This document shows, piece by piece, positions 50,988-59,331 of a DNA stretch of 64,000 nucleotides (its first letter is position 1; each line of letters begins with the position of its first letter). The position numbers were made by a program, and so were the translations under genes. Origin of the DNA: Streptomyces sp. NBC_01750 (GTDB lineage: Bacteria; Actinomycetota; Actinomycetes; Streptomycetales; Streptomycetaceae). The stretch is from contig NZ_CP109137.1 of NCBI RefSeq assembly GCF_035918095.1, positions 6,512,001 to 6,576,000 of the forward strand, in the 5' to 3' direction. The notes below the pieces were generated by a model, which was not told where the DNA came from, made no database searches, and saw only the letters and a program-made list of their open reading frames with translations.

Positions 50988-51001
50988 CCCAGAAGTTGTG
51001 G
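50988..51001 (+). promoter_or_regulatory. NrdR box 2
   Basis: CCCAGAAGTTGTGG, start-to-start 31 bases from box 1, same strand and orientation; sits just before the likely -35 region of nrdR. Confidence 0.75.
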
Positions 51002-51111
51002 TCCCTGGTCCTCCAAGACCGTGGGCATCGCCTATGCTTGGGGCTGCTTCGGAGGGCTTCGATCTACCCGCCGAGGCTATTCAGTCGTGCTGTGAAGGAG
51101 GGTTGGGAGCC

Positions 51112-51624
51112 ATGCACTGCCCCTTCTGCAGGCACCCCGACAGCCGTGTCGTCGACAGTCGCACCACCGACGACGGAACGTCGATCCGGCGTCGCCGGCA
51201 GTGCCCCGACTGCTCGCGCCGGTTCACGACGGTGGAAACCGCCTCGCTGATGGTCATCAAGCGCAGTGGGGTGACTGAACCCTTCAGCCGTACCAAGGTC
51301 ATCTCCGGCGTGCGCAAGGCGTGCCAGGGGCGGCCGGTCACCGAGGACGCCCTCGCCAAGCTCGGCCAGCGGGTCGAGGAAGCGCTGCGTGCCACCGGCA
51401 GCGCCGAGCTGACCACCCATGACGTGGGTCTGGCCATACTCGGCCCCCTGCAGGAACTCGACCTCGTCGCGTACCTGCGTTTCGCGTCGGTGTACCGGGC
51501 TTTCGACTCACTCGAAGACTTCGAGGCCGCCATCGCGGAACTCCGCGAGCAGCGGCCTCCCGCAGAGAAATGCGGGACCGGCGAGACCCTCGAGGTCCCC
51601 GTGCCCGCCACCGCCGCCGACTGA
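51112..51624 (+). CDS. nrdR: Transcriptional repressor NrdR
   Basis: A 170-residue regulator of ribonucleotide reductase genes. The N-terminal zinc ribbon has CPFC and CPDC; the ATP-cone (about 48-138) binds ATP/dATP and sets its oligomeric state and DNA affinity. It reads [19 protein letters not shown] at the start. Preceded by a good Shine-Dalgarno (GAAGGAGGG). It is 171 bases ahead of nrdJ in the same direction and is controlled by two upstream NrdR boxes. Confidence 0.96.
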   Translation: MHCPFCRHPDSRVVDSRTTDDGTSIRRRRQCPDCSRRFTTVETASLMVIKRSGVTEPFSRTKVISGVRKACQGRPVTEDALAKLGQRVEEALRATGSAELTTHDVGLAILGPLQELDLVAYLRFASVYRAFDSLEDFEAAIAELREQRPPAEKCGTGETLEVPVPATAAD

Positions 51625-51698
51625 GCAGTACCGGCTGACCGGCCCGGGCCCGCGGAAATGGCCCGTCGGCCGGCAGCTGAGCGGCAGAAGACCTGTCG

Positions 51699-51720
51699 CG
51701 GGCGCCGTGTGCGGCGCCCG
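51699..51720 (+). terminator. Small hairpin between nrdR and nrdJ
   Basis: CGGGCGCCG (51699-51707) and its complement (51712-51720) with a TGTG loop. No U tract follows. It may attenuate or process the nrdR-nrdJ transcript. Confidence 0.4.
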
Positions 51721-51795
51721 GGGCATCAGACACACAATGTGCCACGGGAAGATCTGGGCACTTCAGGGCGTTTTTGCCCATGTATGGGAGGCGGC

Positions 51796-54672
51796 ATGAC
51801 AGAGACGACGAGCGGCCCGGCACGAGGGTCCCGCGCCAAGGGATCCAAGGCGAGCAAGGGTCTGCGTATCGAGCGAATCCACACCACCCCCGGCGTGCAT
51901 CCGTACGACGAGGTTGTCTGGGAGCGCCGTGACGTCGTCATGACCAATTGGCGCGACGGCTCGGTCAACTTTGAGCAGCGTGGCGTCGAGTTCCCCGACT
52001 TCTGGTCGGTGAACGCGGTCAACATCGTCACCAGCAAGTACTTCCGCGGGGCTGTCGGCACCCCGCAGCGCGAGACCGGTCTCAAGCAGCTCATCGACCG
52101 GATCGTGAAGACGTACCGGAAGGCCGGCGAGGACTACAGCTACTTCGCCTCGCCCGCCGACGCCGAGATCTTCGAGCACGAGCTGGCGTATGCCCTCCTG
52201 CACCAGATCTTCAGCTTCAACTCGCCGGTGTGGTTCAACGTCGGGACGCCACAGCCGCAGCAGGTCTCCGCCTGCTTCATCCTGGCCGTCGACGACTCCA
52301 TGGAGTCGATCCTCGACTGGTACAAGGAAGAGGGCATGATCTTCAAGGGCGGCTCCGGCGCCGGCCTGAACCTCTCCCGTATCCGCTCCTCCAAGGAGCT
52401 GCTCTCCTCCGGCGGCAACGCCTCCGGCCCGGTCTCCTTCATGCGTGGCGCGGACGCCTCCGCGGGAACGATCAAGTCGGGCGGCGCCACCCGCCGCGCG
52501 GCGAAGATGGTCATCCTCGACGTCGACCACCCCGACATCGAGAACTTCATCGAGACCAAGGTGAAGGAAGAGGAGAAGATCCGCGCCCTGCGCGACGCGG
52601 GCTTCGACATGGACCTGGGCGGCGACGACATCACGTCCGTCCAGTACCAGAACGCCAACAACTCGGTCCGTGTGAATGACGAGTTCATGAAGGCCGTCGA
52701 GGCCGACGGCAAGTTCGGGCTGCGCGCCCGGATGACCGGCGATGTGATCGAGGAGGTCGACGCCAAGTCGCTCTTCCGCAAGATGGCCGAGGCGGCCTGG
52801 GCCTGTGCCGACCCCGGAATCCAGTACGACGACACGATCAACAACTGGCACACCTGCCCGGAGTCCGGCCGGATCAACGGCTCGAACCCCTGCAGCGAGT
52901 ACATGCACCTGGACAACACCTCGTGCAACCTCGCCTCGCTGAACCTGATGAAGTTCCTCAAGGACGACGGCAAGGGCAATCAGTCCTTCGAGGTCGAGCG
53001 CTTCGCCAAGGTCGTCGAGCTGGTCATCACCGCGATGGACATCTCCATCTGCTTCGCGGACTTCCCGACGCAGAAGATCGGCGAGAACACCCGCGCCTAC
53101 CGCCAGCTGGGCATCGGCTACGCCAACCTCGGCGCCCTGCTGATGGCCACGGGTCACGCGTACGACTCCGACGGCGGCCGTGCGCTCGCCGGCGCCATCA
53201 CCTCGCTGATGACGAGCACTTCGTACAAGCGCTCCGCCGAGCTCGCCGCTGTCGTCGGCGCGTACGACGGCTACGCCCGCAACGCAGAGCCGCATCAGCG
53301 GGTCATGAAGCAGCACGCCGACGCCAACACGTCTGCCGTCCACGTGGACGATCTGGACTCGCCGATCTGGGCCGCCGCCACGGAGGCCTGGCAGGACGTG
53401 ATCCGCCTCGGCGCCAAGAACGGCTTCCGCAACGCGCAGGCCTCGGTCATCGCGCCCACCGGCACCATCGGTCTCGCGATGTCCTGCGACACCACCGGCC
53501 TCGAGCCCGACCTCGCCCTGGTCAAGTTCAAGAAGCTGGTCGGCGGCGGCTCGATGCAGATCGTCAACGGCACGGTCCCGCAGGCCCTGCGCCGCCTGGG
53601 CTACCAGGAGGAGCAGATCGAGGCGATCGTCGCCCACATCGCCGACCACGGCAATGTGATCGACGCTCCCGGCCTGAAGACCGAGCACTACGAGGTCTTC
53701 GACTGCGCGATGGGTGAGCGCTCCATCTCCGCGATGGGCCATGTCCGCATGATGGCGGCCATCCAGCCGTGGATCTCCGGCGCGCTCTCCAAGACGGTCA
53801 ACCTGCCGGAGACCGCCACTGTCGAGGACGTCGAAGAGGTCTACTTCGAAGCGTGGAAGATGGGCGTCAAGGCGCTCGCGATCTACCGCGACAACTGCAA
53901 GGTCGGCCAGCCCCTCTCCGCCAAGACCAAGGAGAAGGAGAAGGCCGCGGTCACCGAGAAGACCGAGGAGACGATCCGGGCCGCGGTCGAGAAGGTCGTC
54001 GAGTACCGCCCGGTCCGCAAGCGTCTTCCGAAGGGCCGTCCCGGCATCACCACCTCCTTCACGGTGGGCGGCGCCGAGGGCTACATGACCGCCAACTCCT
54101 ACCCGGACGACGGTCTCGGCGAGGTCTTCCTGAAGATGTCGAAGCAGGGTTCCACCCTCGCCGGCATGATGGACGCCTTCTCCATCGCCGTCTCGGTCGG
54201 TCTGCAGTACGGCGTCCCGCTCGAGACGTACGTCTCGAAGTTCACCAACATGCGCTTCGAGCCGGCCGGTATGACGGACGACCCGGACGTGCGGATGGCG
54301 CAGTCGATCGTTGACTACATCTTCCGCCGCCTGGCGCTGGACTTCCTGCCCTTCGAGACGCGCTCGGCGCTCGGCATCCACTCGGCCGAGGAGCGCCAGC
54401 GTCACCTGGAGACCGGTTCGTACGAACCCTCCGACGACGAGATGGACGTCGAGGGCCTGGCCCAGTCCGCACCGCGTCAGCAGGAGACGCTGAAGGCTGT
54501 CGCCGTCCCGAAGGTGGAGGTTCCGGCTCCGCACACCTCGGCGGAGCTCGTCGAGATGCAGCTGGGCATCAGCGCGGACGCGCCGCTGTGCTTCTCCTGC
54601 GGGACGAAGATGCAGCGGGCCGGCTCCTGCTACATCTGCGAGGGCTGCGGCTCGACCAGCGGCTGCAGCTGA
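51796..54672 (+). CDS. nrdJ: Vitamin B12-dependent (class II) ribonucleotide reductase
   Basis: A 958-residue class II reductase that makes deoxynucleotides with adenosylcobalamin, independent of oxygen. Active-site segments: SACFILAVDDSMESI, NPCSEYMHLDNTSCNLASLNL and ASVIAPTGTIGLAMSCDTTG. The C terminus has zinc/redox-type cysteines (CFSCGT, CYICEGCGSTSGC) that reload the enzyme. Start ATG 51796 follows GGGAGGCGGC. It is regulated by NrdR; Streptomyces also have a class I enzyme elsewhere. I saw no B12 riboswitch before it. Confidence 0.97.
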   Translation: MTETTSGPARGSRAKGSKASKGLRIERIHTTPGVHPYDEVVWERRDVVMTNWRDGSVNFEQRGVEFPDFWSVNAVNIVTSKYFRGAVGTPQRETGLKQLIDRIVKTYRKAGEDYSYFASPADAEIFEHELAYALLHQIFSFNSPVWFNVGTPQPQQVSACFILAVDDSMESILDWYKEEGMIFKGGSGAGLNLSRIRSSKELLSSGGNASGPVSFMRGADASAGTIKSGGATRRAAKMVILDVDHPDIENFIETKVKEEEKIRALRDAGFDMDLGGDDITSVQYQNANNSVRVNDEFMKAVEADGKFGLRARMTGDVIEEVDAKSLFRKMAEAAWACADPGIQYDDTINNWHTCPESGRINGSNPCSEYMHLDNTSCNLASLNLMKFLKDDGKGNQSFEVERFAKVVELVITAMDISICFADFPTQKIGENTRAYRQLGIGYANLGALLMATGHAYDSDGGRALAGAITSLMTSTSYKRSAELAAVVGAYDGYARNAEPHQRVMKQHADANTSAVHVDDLDSPIWAAATEAWQDVIRLGAKNGFRNAQASVIAPTGTIGLAMSCDTTGLEPDLALVKFKKLVGGGSMQIVNGTVPQALRRLGYQEEQIEAIVAHIADHGNVIDAPGLKTEHYEVFDCAMGERSISAMGHVRMMAAIQPWISGALSKTVNLPETATVEDVEEVYFEAWKMGVKALAIYRDNCKVGQPLSAKTKEKEKAAVTEKTEETIRAAVEKVVEYRPVRKRLPKGRPGITTSFTVGGAEGYMTANSYPDDGLGEVFLKMSKQGSTLAGMMDAFSIAVSVGLQYGVPLETYVSKFTNMRFEPAGMTDDPDVRMAQSIVDYIFRRLALDFLPFETRSALGIHSAEERQRHLETGSYEPSDDEMDVEGLAQSAPRQQETLKAVAVPKVEVPAPHTSAELVEMQLGISADAPLCFSCGTKMQRAGSCYICEGCGSTSGCS

Positions 54673-54709
54673 ATGTGAGCGCCTTGCAGGCGTGAAGTAA
54701 CTGCTCGTG

Positions 54710-54740
54710 GTGGGGAGTCGGTGAACTACCGGCTCCCCAC
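54710..54740 (+). terminator. Hairpin after nrdJ
   Basis: GTGGGGAG-T-CGGT pairs with ACCG-G-CTCCCCAC around a short loop, about 40 bases behind the nrdJ stop and between convergent genes. Confidence 0.7.
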
Positions 54741-54753
54741 TCGGCCGCAGTGG

Positions 54754-55173
54754 CTAGCGGGGCTTCACGTCGCCCGGATCCCCAAGCGTTCTTGCTATCA
54801 GGTCGGTATCGCAGTACTCGGTCAGTGATTGCAGCTTTCCCTCTTTGATGTGGCAAACCCAGCAGTACGTATTGTGATAGGGCTTCCCTTCCGTGGTGGT
54901 GGCGCGACCTCTGCACTCCACGACCACGCAATCGCCGGCGGCGATGAAACGTTGTGGGGCGTTCGTGTATGTATCCGCGAACTGGGCGAGCAGCGGCCGA
55001 AAGAGCTCGTTGAGGACGGCCTGCTTACCCTCATAGGTCCCGGACCATTTCGTCGTACCGATGATCGTCCAGCTGAAGTCGTCGGCGAGGCTCTCGGCGA
55101 GGGGCTGGCCGTTCCCTTCCGCCAACCCGCCGAAGATGTGCTGCAGCAGTCGCGTGTTCTCGGTCTCGCCCAT
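54754..55173 (-). CDS. SnoaL-like / NTF2-fold protein
   Basis: A 139-residue protein with a nuclear-transport-factor-2-like cone fold: QHIFGGLAEGNGQPLAESLADDFSWTIIG start, then ... GDCVVVECRGRATTTEGKPYHNTYCWVCHIKEGKL. SnoaL-like proteins include polyketide cyclases and small hydrolases or isomerases. No biosynthetic context here, so its substrate is unknown. ATG 55173. It is convergent with nrdJ and stands at the left edge of an accessory stretch. Confidence 0.75.
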   Translation of the reverse strand: MGETENTRLLQHIFGGLAEGNGQPLAESLADDFSWTIIGTTKWSGTYEGKQAVLNELFRPLLAQFADTYTNAPQRFIAAGDCVVVECRGRATTTEGKPYHNTYCWVCHIKEGKLQSLTEYCDTDLIARTLGDPGDVKPR

Positions 55174-55345
55174 GACTCCTCCGTCACCTCGTGCCTTTCA
55201 GGTCCGGCCTGCCAGTCAACAGGCTCGAGTGCCGTTGCGGGCAACCTTCCTTGTGAGAGGCCGGCCGCGGCGGGAGTGCCGGCGCAGGCACTTGGGCCTT
55301 CGGGACCGACAGGCCGGGTGCGGAGGAATAGCGCATGCCAGGAAT

Positions 55346-55434
55346 AAGTGCTCTGCGCCAAAGAGCCAGCGCCCTTCGGGCGTGACAGCACTTGATCGAG
55401 CCGGGGAGCCGACGCGCACTTCGGCTCCCCGGCT
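55346..55434 (+). ncRNA. Candidate structured RNA with terminator
   Basis: AAGTGCT (55346-55352) pairs with AGCACTT (55387-55393), enclosing CTCT/AGAG and CGCCC-TTC-GGGCG stems. It is followed at once by a 14-bp terminator hairpin (55399-55412 with 55421-55434) and GTTTCT. No gene lies on this strand here. It could be a small RNA; no family recognised and no promoter identified. Confidence 0.3.
55399..55434 (+). terminator. 14-bp hairpin with T-rich tail
   Basis: AGCCGGGGAGCCGA and its exact complement around CGCGCACT, followed by GTTTCT, so best placed to end a plus-strand transcript though no plus-strand gene precedes it. Confidence 0.75.
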
Positions 55435-55489
55435 GTTTCTACTGCGCGGGTCTCGATCTTGCGAGCGGTAGCACCCGACGGAACGAGAG

Positions 55490-55520
55490 GAGGGGCGTCG
55501 GCACTGTGCCGACGCCCCTC
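55490..55520 (-). terminator. terD terminator hairpin
   Basis: GAGGGGCGTCGGCA (55490-55503) pairs exactly with 55507-55520 around CTG, just downstream of the minus-strand terD gene. Confidence 0.82.
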
Positions 55521-55548
55521 ACTCATGCGTACGGGATGCAGCGCGTGC

Positions 55549-56142
55549 TCAGTAAGTACTGCCGCCCATGACCTCGACGAAGGACTGTGGGTCGGCGTCG
55601 AATCCGCGGACGGCCAGGTGGAATTCCCACTCGCCCGCCTCGCTCCGGATGAACTCCCCGACGACTGCGGCGGTGGATCCCAAGACGCTGGCGAAGTCGC
55701 TCTTCCCCAGCTCGGTGTGCCCTTCGAATACACGGACGAGGGTGTTCGCTATGTCGGCGAACACCCTCCGTCCCTCCCGCTGCTGGATGGCCACACCCAC
55801 GACGACGCGCCCGTACGTGGCCGCCAGCCGGTCGAACTCCAGCGTCATGACCTCGTCGGAGCCGAAGCCCTGTCCGGTCGTGCTGTCCCTGGTCAGGATG
55901 ATGGTGCCGTCCGGCGACCGGCTGTCGAAGTGCACGACGTACGCCGGTTCACCATGCGTGGCGTCCGCCCGGTACGTCGCGGCGACGATGTCGAGATCAT
56001 GTGCCGGCTCGCCCAGGGGGCTCGGATCCCACCTGAGTGTTACCTCGGCCTTCCGGACCCCCTTGTTGAGACTGTTCACCAGATTCCCCTTCCCCGTGCC
56101 CGCAACCGCCAGGATTTTTACCTCGGTTGACCATGCTGTCAC
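55549..56142 (-). CDS. TerD-family stress protein
   Basis: A 197-residue TerD-domain protein (calcium-binding tellurium/stress-resistance family). The core pattern is a modified VTLRWDPSP followed by HDLDIVAATYRAD, in place of the usual GLGWD...DLDASA, and the second half VVVGVAIQQREGRRVFADIANTLVRV fits the family. GTG 56142 gives MTAWSTEVKIL; open sequence upstream is a decayed gene in another function. A terminator follows. The altered motif makes calcium binding uncertain. Confidence 0.75.
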   Translation of the reverse strand: MTAWSTEVKILAVAGTGKGNLVNSLNKGVRKAEVTLRWDPSPLGEPAHDLDIVAATYRADATHGEPAYVVHFDSRSPDGTIILTRDSTTGQGFGSDEVMTLEFDRLAATYGRVVVGVAIQQREGRRVFADIANTLVRVFEGHTELGKSDFASVLGSTAAVVGEFIRSEAGEWEFHLAVRGFDADPQSFVEVMGGSTY

Positions 56143-56177
56143 GCTTACGCTCCCGTACCACGGGTAGTTGCGCACGC

Positions 56178-56470
56178 TCAGTCCGGGATGCGCCGCGGCG
56201 GTCGTTGTCGCACGACTTCCTCGCGGAAGGACTCGATGGCGCTGCTGACCTGACGGATCAGATGAGTGTTCTCGATCCGGTCCAGACAGCGGCAGGCCCT
56301 CGATCGCGCTGAACGACACGTTGGCCAGATGCACGTCCTTGCCCTGGTGCAGGAGGAAGAGCGCCACCGGAAGCCCGGCGTACACGTCGAATCCGCCGCC
56401 CGCACCCGCGACCAGAATGCGTTCCGCGGACCCGAGCAGCGAACAAAGGGTTGGTGTGCAGCGCTGTCAT
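56178..56470 (-). pseudogene. Relic of a DUF1152-like gene
   Basis: Reading two frames together gives MTALHTNPLFAA, then LLGSAERILVAGAGGGFDVY and AGLPVALFLLHQGKDVHLANVSFSAIEGLPL. This is the N-terminal pattern of DUF1152 proteins. A frameshift lies near 56440. After about 60 residues a third frame gives a plausible family C terminus (SAIESFREEVVRQRPPRRIPD). The usual protein is about 300 residues, so an internal deletion of about 200 residues is inferred. Family call is from memory. Confidence 0.55.
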
Positions 56471-56530
56471 GACGATCATTGTGCAGGCCGGGCCGCTTGG
56501 GTCGTCGGCGTTCAAACGGGGGTGGGAAGC

Positions 56531-57373
56531 ATGACATGGAGTAGTGAAGAACTCGACTTGGACGCGTACTTGGCGCGGACCGGGTACGACGGGGCGGCGC
56601 TCGCGCCGGATCTGGAGACGCTGCGGGCGCTCATGCGGGCGCATGTCGCATCGATTCCCTTCGAGAATCTGGAAGTGGCGCTCGGCCGGAGTGTGCCGCT
56701 GGATTTGAAGAGCCTGCAGGCGAAGCTGGTTGGCCGACGGCGCGGCGGCTACTGCTACGAACAGAACTCCCTGTTCGCCGCCGTGCTGGAGCGGATCGGC
56801 TTCCAGGTGGCGGGGCGCGGCGCCCGCATTCGGGCGAGTGGGCCCGGACTGCGGCCGGTGACCCACGCGGTCCTGGTGGTGATGGTGGACGGCGAACTCT
56901 GGCTCGCCGACACGGGGTTCGGCGCGTCCGGAATTCTGGAGCCGGTGCCTCTGCTGCACGGGGCCGAGGTGGTGCAGGGCGGATGGACCTTCGGGATCAC
57001 CCTGGAGGACGAGGGGACTCACGTACTGCGGACTCTCGGTCCCGAAGGGTGGGCCGATCTGTACGCGTTCGCTCCGGCATCGCTCTATCCCGCAGATTTC
57101 ACGGTCATGAACCACTACAGCTCAACCCATCCGCAGTCGCGATTCGTCGGTCAGGTGGTGGCGCAGCTGCCTGGCCCACACGTGCGTCGCGCCCTTGTGC
57201 GTGACGAACTGAACGTGTCGCGCACGGACGGTACGCACGAGCGGCGCATCGTGCCGGCGGTTGAGCTGACGTCCGTACTGGAAGGGGTCTTCGGTATCCA
57301 AGTGGATGCCGAGGATGCCGCGCGGCTGCGGGCCCTGCGCGCACTGAACGAGCGGAGTCGGGGCTGCCGGTGA
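56531..57373 (+). CDS. nat: Arylamine N-acetyltransferase
   Basis: A 280-residue arylamine N-acetyltransferase that moves acetyl groups from acetyl-CoA to arylamines or related amines. Catalytic triad: C75 in RRGGYCYEQN, H112 in THAVLVV and D127 in LADTGFG, as in the family. The ATG at 56531 follows GGTGGGAAGC. The next gene is a decayed copy and starts overlapping this stop, so the gene was tandemly duplicated. Physiological substrate unknown. Confidence 0.92.
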   Translation: MTWSSEELDLDAYLARTGYDGAALAPDLETLRALMRAHVASIPFENLEVALGRSVPLDLKSLQAKLVGRRRGGYCYEQNSLFAAVLERIGFQVAGRGARIRASGPGLRPVTHAVLVVMVDGELWLADTGFGASGILEPVPLLHGAEVVQGGWTFGITLEDEGTHVLRTLGPEGWADLYAFAPASLYPADFTVMNHYSSTHPQSRFVGQVVAQLPGPHVRRALVRDELNVSRTDGTHERRIVPAVELTSVLEGVFGIQVDAEDAARLRALRALNERSRGCR

Positions 57374-57930
57374 CGACAGGGACCCTGTGGAGCGGTGGCG
57401 AGCTGGACCTCGCCGCGTATCTGCGGCGCACCGGCTGTACGGAGTACCTGGAGGGCGCCGAGCCCGACCGCGCGACGCTGCGTACGTCGGGTTCGGCGGT
57501 GAAGGGCTGTTGGAGCCGATTCCGATGCGGGACGGCGTCGAAGTGCGGCAGGGAGGGTGGACGTTCGCCATCGCGCGCGAGGACAACGAGGTCCGGGCAC
57601 TGCGCGCGCTGCATCCGGACGGCTGGTTCGATCTGTACGGCTTCACAATGGAGAAGCGTTTCCCCGTCGACTATGCCGTGATGAGCCATTACACGTCGAC
57701 TCATCCACGCTCGCCCTTCATCTCGCGGGCGGTGGTGCAGCGGACGGGAGAGGGCGTACGCCACAGTCTGGTGGGCGCGCGGCTGTCGGTCGCGAGCCCC
57801 GACGGTCCTGGATCGGAACGGCAGATTCCGGCGGGGGAGTTTGCCCCGGACCCTGGCCGATGTGTTCGGGATCGAACTGGATGCGGAGGAGTCGGCCGAG
57901 CTGGTACGGGTGCACTCCGCCCGAGAGTGA
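57370..57930 (+). pseudogene. Decayed second arylamine N-acetyltransferase
   Basis: GTG 57370 overlaps the intact gene's stop (GTGA). N-terminal residues match (SGGELDLAAYLRRTGC) and then, near 57480, the reading jumps in another frame to VGFGGEGLLEPIPMRDGVEV. The stretch with catalytic Cys and His, about 95 residues, is missing. A second frameshift near 57846 restores RTLADVFGIELDAEESAELV to the TGA at 57930. It cannot make an active enzyme. Confidence 0.85.
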
Positions 57931-57951
57931 CCGGGGCCACCTTCCGCGCCG

Positions 57952-57957
57952 TACGAT
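57952..57957 (+). promoter_or_regulatory. -10 hexamer 6 bases before GTG 57964
   Basis: TACGAT-N6-GTG. A GTGACC-like -35 lies 19 bases upstream, inside the pseudogene's end. Fits a leaderless transcript. Confidence 0.42.
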
Positions 57958-57963
57958 GGCGCG

Positions 57964-58569
57964 GTGCTGGTCAAGTGGATTCGCTGCACCGTGATGGACC
58001 GTCGAGGGTTCGAGCGGGGGCAGCGGAAGTGGGCGGGGCTGCTGGGTGAGCCGGGATTCCGGGGGCAGGGCGGTGGGTGGAGCAGGGGGCGGCCGCATGT
58101 CGCCCATGTATTCGCGTTCTGGGAGAGCAGGGCGTTCTACGACTCGTTCATGGCGCGCTCCCACGACCGGCTGGCAGCCGGTCAGTCTGGGACGTACAGG
58201 GATATACAGGTCAAACTCTTCGATTACCGTTTCGATGTGAAGACGGGCTTCGAGCCGCGGTTCACGGACGCCGACGTGGTGCGGGTCGCGCACTGCCGGG
58301 TGCACGAGGACCGGGTCGACCACTACGCCCTGATGCAGGAGAAAGTGTGGAACCCGGCGATGGCCGGGTCGCCCGGGATGGTGCGCGGGGTGTTCGGCGA
58401 GGCGCCGGGGAGCGAGTTCCTGGTGATGTCGATGTGGCGGTCGGAGGCGGAGCACGGGAAGTACCGGAGGGAGCGGGTGGAGCGGCTGCTGCTGCGCGCG
58501 CAGACCGAGGCGGATGTCGCGGCGCTTGCCGGTGATGTGGTGCAGCTCGAACCGTCCTGGACGGTCTGA
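57964..58569 (+). CDS. YdbC/DUF4937-like protein
   Basis: A 201-residue protein starting MLVKWIRCTVMDRRGFERGQRKWAGL, like DUF4937 (YdbC-type) proteins with two dimeric alpha-beta-barrel (ABM-like) halves. Conserved stretches are HVFAFWESRAFYDSFMARSHDRLAA and VWNPAMAGSPGMVRGVFGE. No catalytic residues known. GTG 57964 is probably leaderless. Function unknown. Confidence 0.72.
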   Translation: MLVKWIRCTVMDRRGFERGQRKWAGLLGEPGFRGQGGGWSRGRPHVAHVFAFWESRAFYDSFMARSHDRLAAGQSGTYRDIQVKLFDYRFDVKTGFEPRFTDADVVRVAHCRVHEDRVDHYALMQEKVWNPAMAGSPGMVRGVFGEAPGSEFLVMSMWRSEAEHGKYRRERVERLLLRAQTEADVAALAGDVVQLEPSWTV

Positions 58570-58650
58570 GTCCGGCTGTCGGCAGGTCCGTGGAGCTGCG
58601 GATTCGCCGTCCGGACCCGGCCCGACTGCTCGGCCGCGTCCGGACCGATC

Positions 58651-58656
58651 TACTGT
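58651..58656 (+). promoter_or_regulatory. -10 hexamer 6 bases before ATG 58663
   Basis: TACTGT-N6-ATG, the same arrangement as other putative leaderless genes here. Confidence 0.4.
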
Positions 58657-58662
58657 CATGGC

Positions 58663-59319
58663 ATGGCACGACCGCAACGCATTGTTCTCGTCCGGCACGG
58701 CGAGTCGGAAGGCAACGCCGACGACACCGTTTACGAACGTGTGCCCGACCATGCGCTGCGGCTGACCGCGACCGGCCTGGTGCAGGCCGAGGAGACGGGT
58801 GCGCGCCTGCGTGAGCTGTTCGGACGCGAGCCCGTCAGCGCCTATGTCTCGCCCTACCGCCGCACTCATGAGACCTTCCGGGCGTTCCACCTCGACCCGG
58901 AGCTTGTGCGGGTCAGGGAGGAGCCAAGGCTGCGCGAGCAGGACTGGGGGAACTGGCAGGACAGGGAGGACTCCCGGCTGCAGAAGGCCTACCGGGACAG
59001 CTACGGCCACTTCTTCTACCGCTTCGCCCAGGGCGAGTCGGGGGCGGACGTGTACGACCGGGTCGGGGCGTTCCTGGAGAGCCTGTACCGGAGCTTCGAG
59101 GCGCCGGACCACCCGCCGAACGTGCTCCTGGTCACGCACGGACTGACCATGAGGCTGTTCTGTATGCGGTGGTTCCACTGGTCGGTGGCGGAGTTCGAGT
59201 CGCTGTCCAACCCCGGTAACGCCGAGACCCGGATACTGCAGCTCGGCGACGACGGGCGCTACACACTGGACCGGCCGTTCGAACGCTGGCGCACCCCCGA
59301 GCCGTACGGCGCCGGATAG
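58663..59319 (+). CDS. Histidine phosphatase family protein
   Basis: A 218-residue branch-1 histidine phosphatase (phosphoglycerate-mutase-like). The nucleophile is in LVRHGESEGN, second His in LLVTHGLTMR, and REQDWGNW and SPYRRTHET are family segments. Substrate unknown. An overlapping ATG at 58658 is out of this frame. The ADP-ribosylglycohydrolase gene follows after 12 bases. Confidence 0.88.
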   Translation: MARPQRIVLVRHGESEGNADDTVYERVPDHALRLTATGLVQAEETGARLRELFGREPVSAYVSPYRRTHETFRAFHLDPELVRVREEPRLREQDWGNWQDREDSRLQKAYRDSYGHFFYRFAQGESGADVYDRVGAFLESLYRSFEAPDHPPNVLLVTHGLTMRLFCMRWFHWSVAEFESLSNPGNAETRILQLGDDGRYTLDRPFERWRTPEPYGAG

Positions 59320-59331
59320 AGTGGCAGGAAG

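Larger units (their letters stand above)
50555..51111 (+). other. 557-bp divergent region lexA / nrdR
   Basis: No gene could be supported. It contains a perfect LexA box near lexA, two tandem NrdR boxes near nrdR and a TATGCT hexamer (51033-51038) that may be the nrdR -10. The middle (about 50640-50940) shows no coding or repeat signal I trust. Confidence 0.7.
55174..55548 (+). other. 375-bp intergenic stretch, SnoaL-like / terD
   Basis: No gene. It holds several inverted repeats: AGTGCC-N6-GGCACT near 55280, the multi-helix element 55346-55434 and the terD terminator 55490-55520. Confidence 0.7.

Noticed and set aside
51625..51795. Cobalamin riboswitch before nrdJ
   Set aside because: No B12-box-like core was seen in the 171 bases; in Streptomyces the riboswitch is on the class I genes.
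51763..54534. 923-codon minus-strand open frame across nrdJ
   Set aside because: Antisense shadow of nrdJ with no recognisable domains.
57964..58569. Possible tRNA-like GGGTTCGAG near 58005
   Set aside because: It lies inside a supported coding frame and lacks cloverleaf partners.
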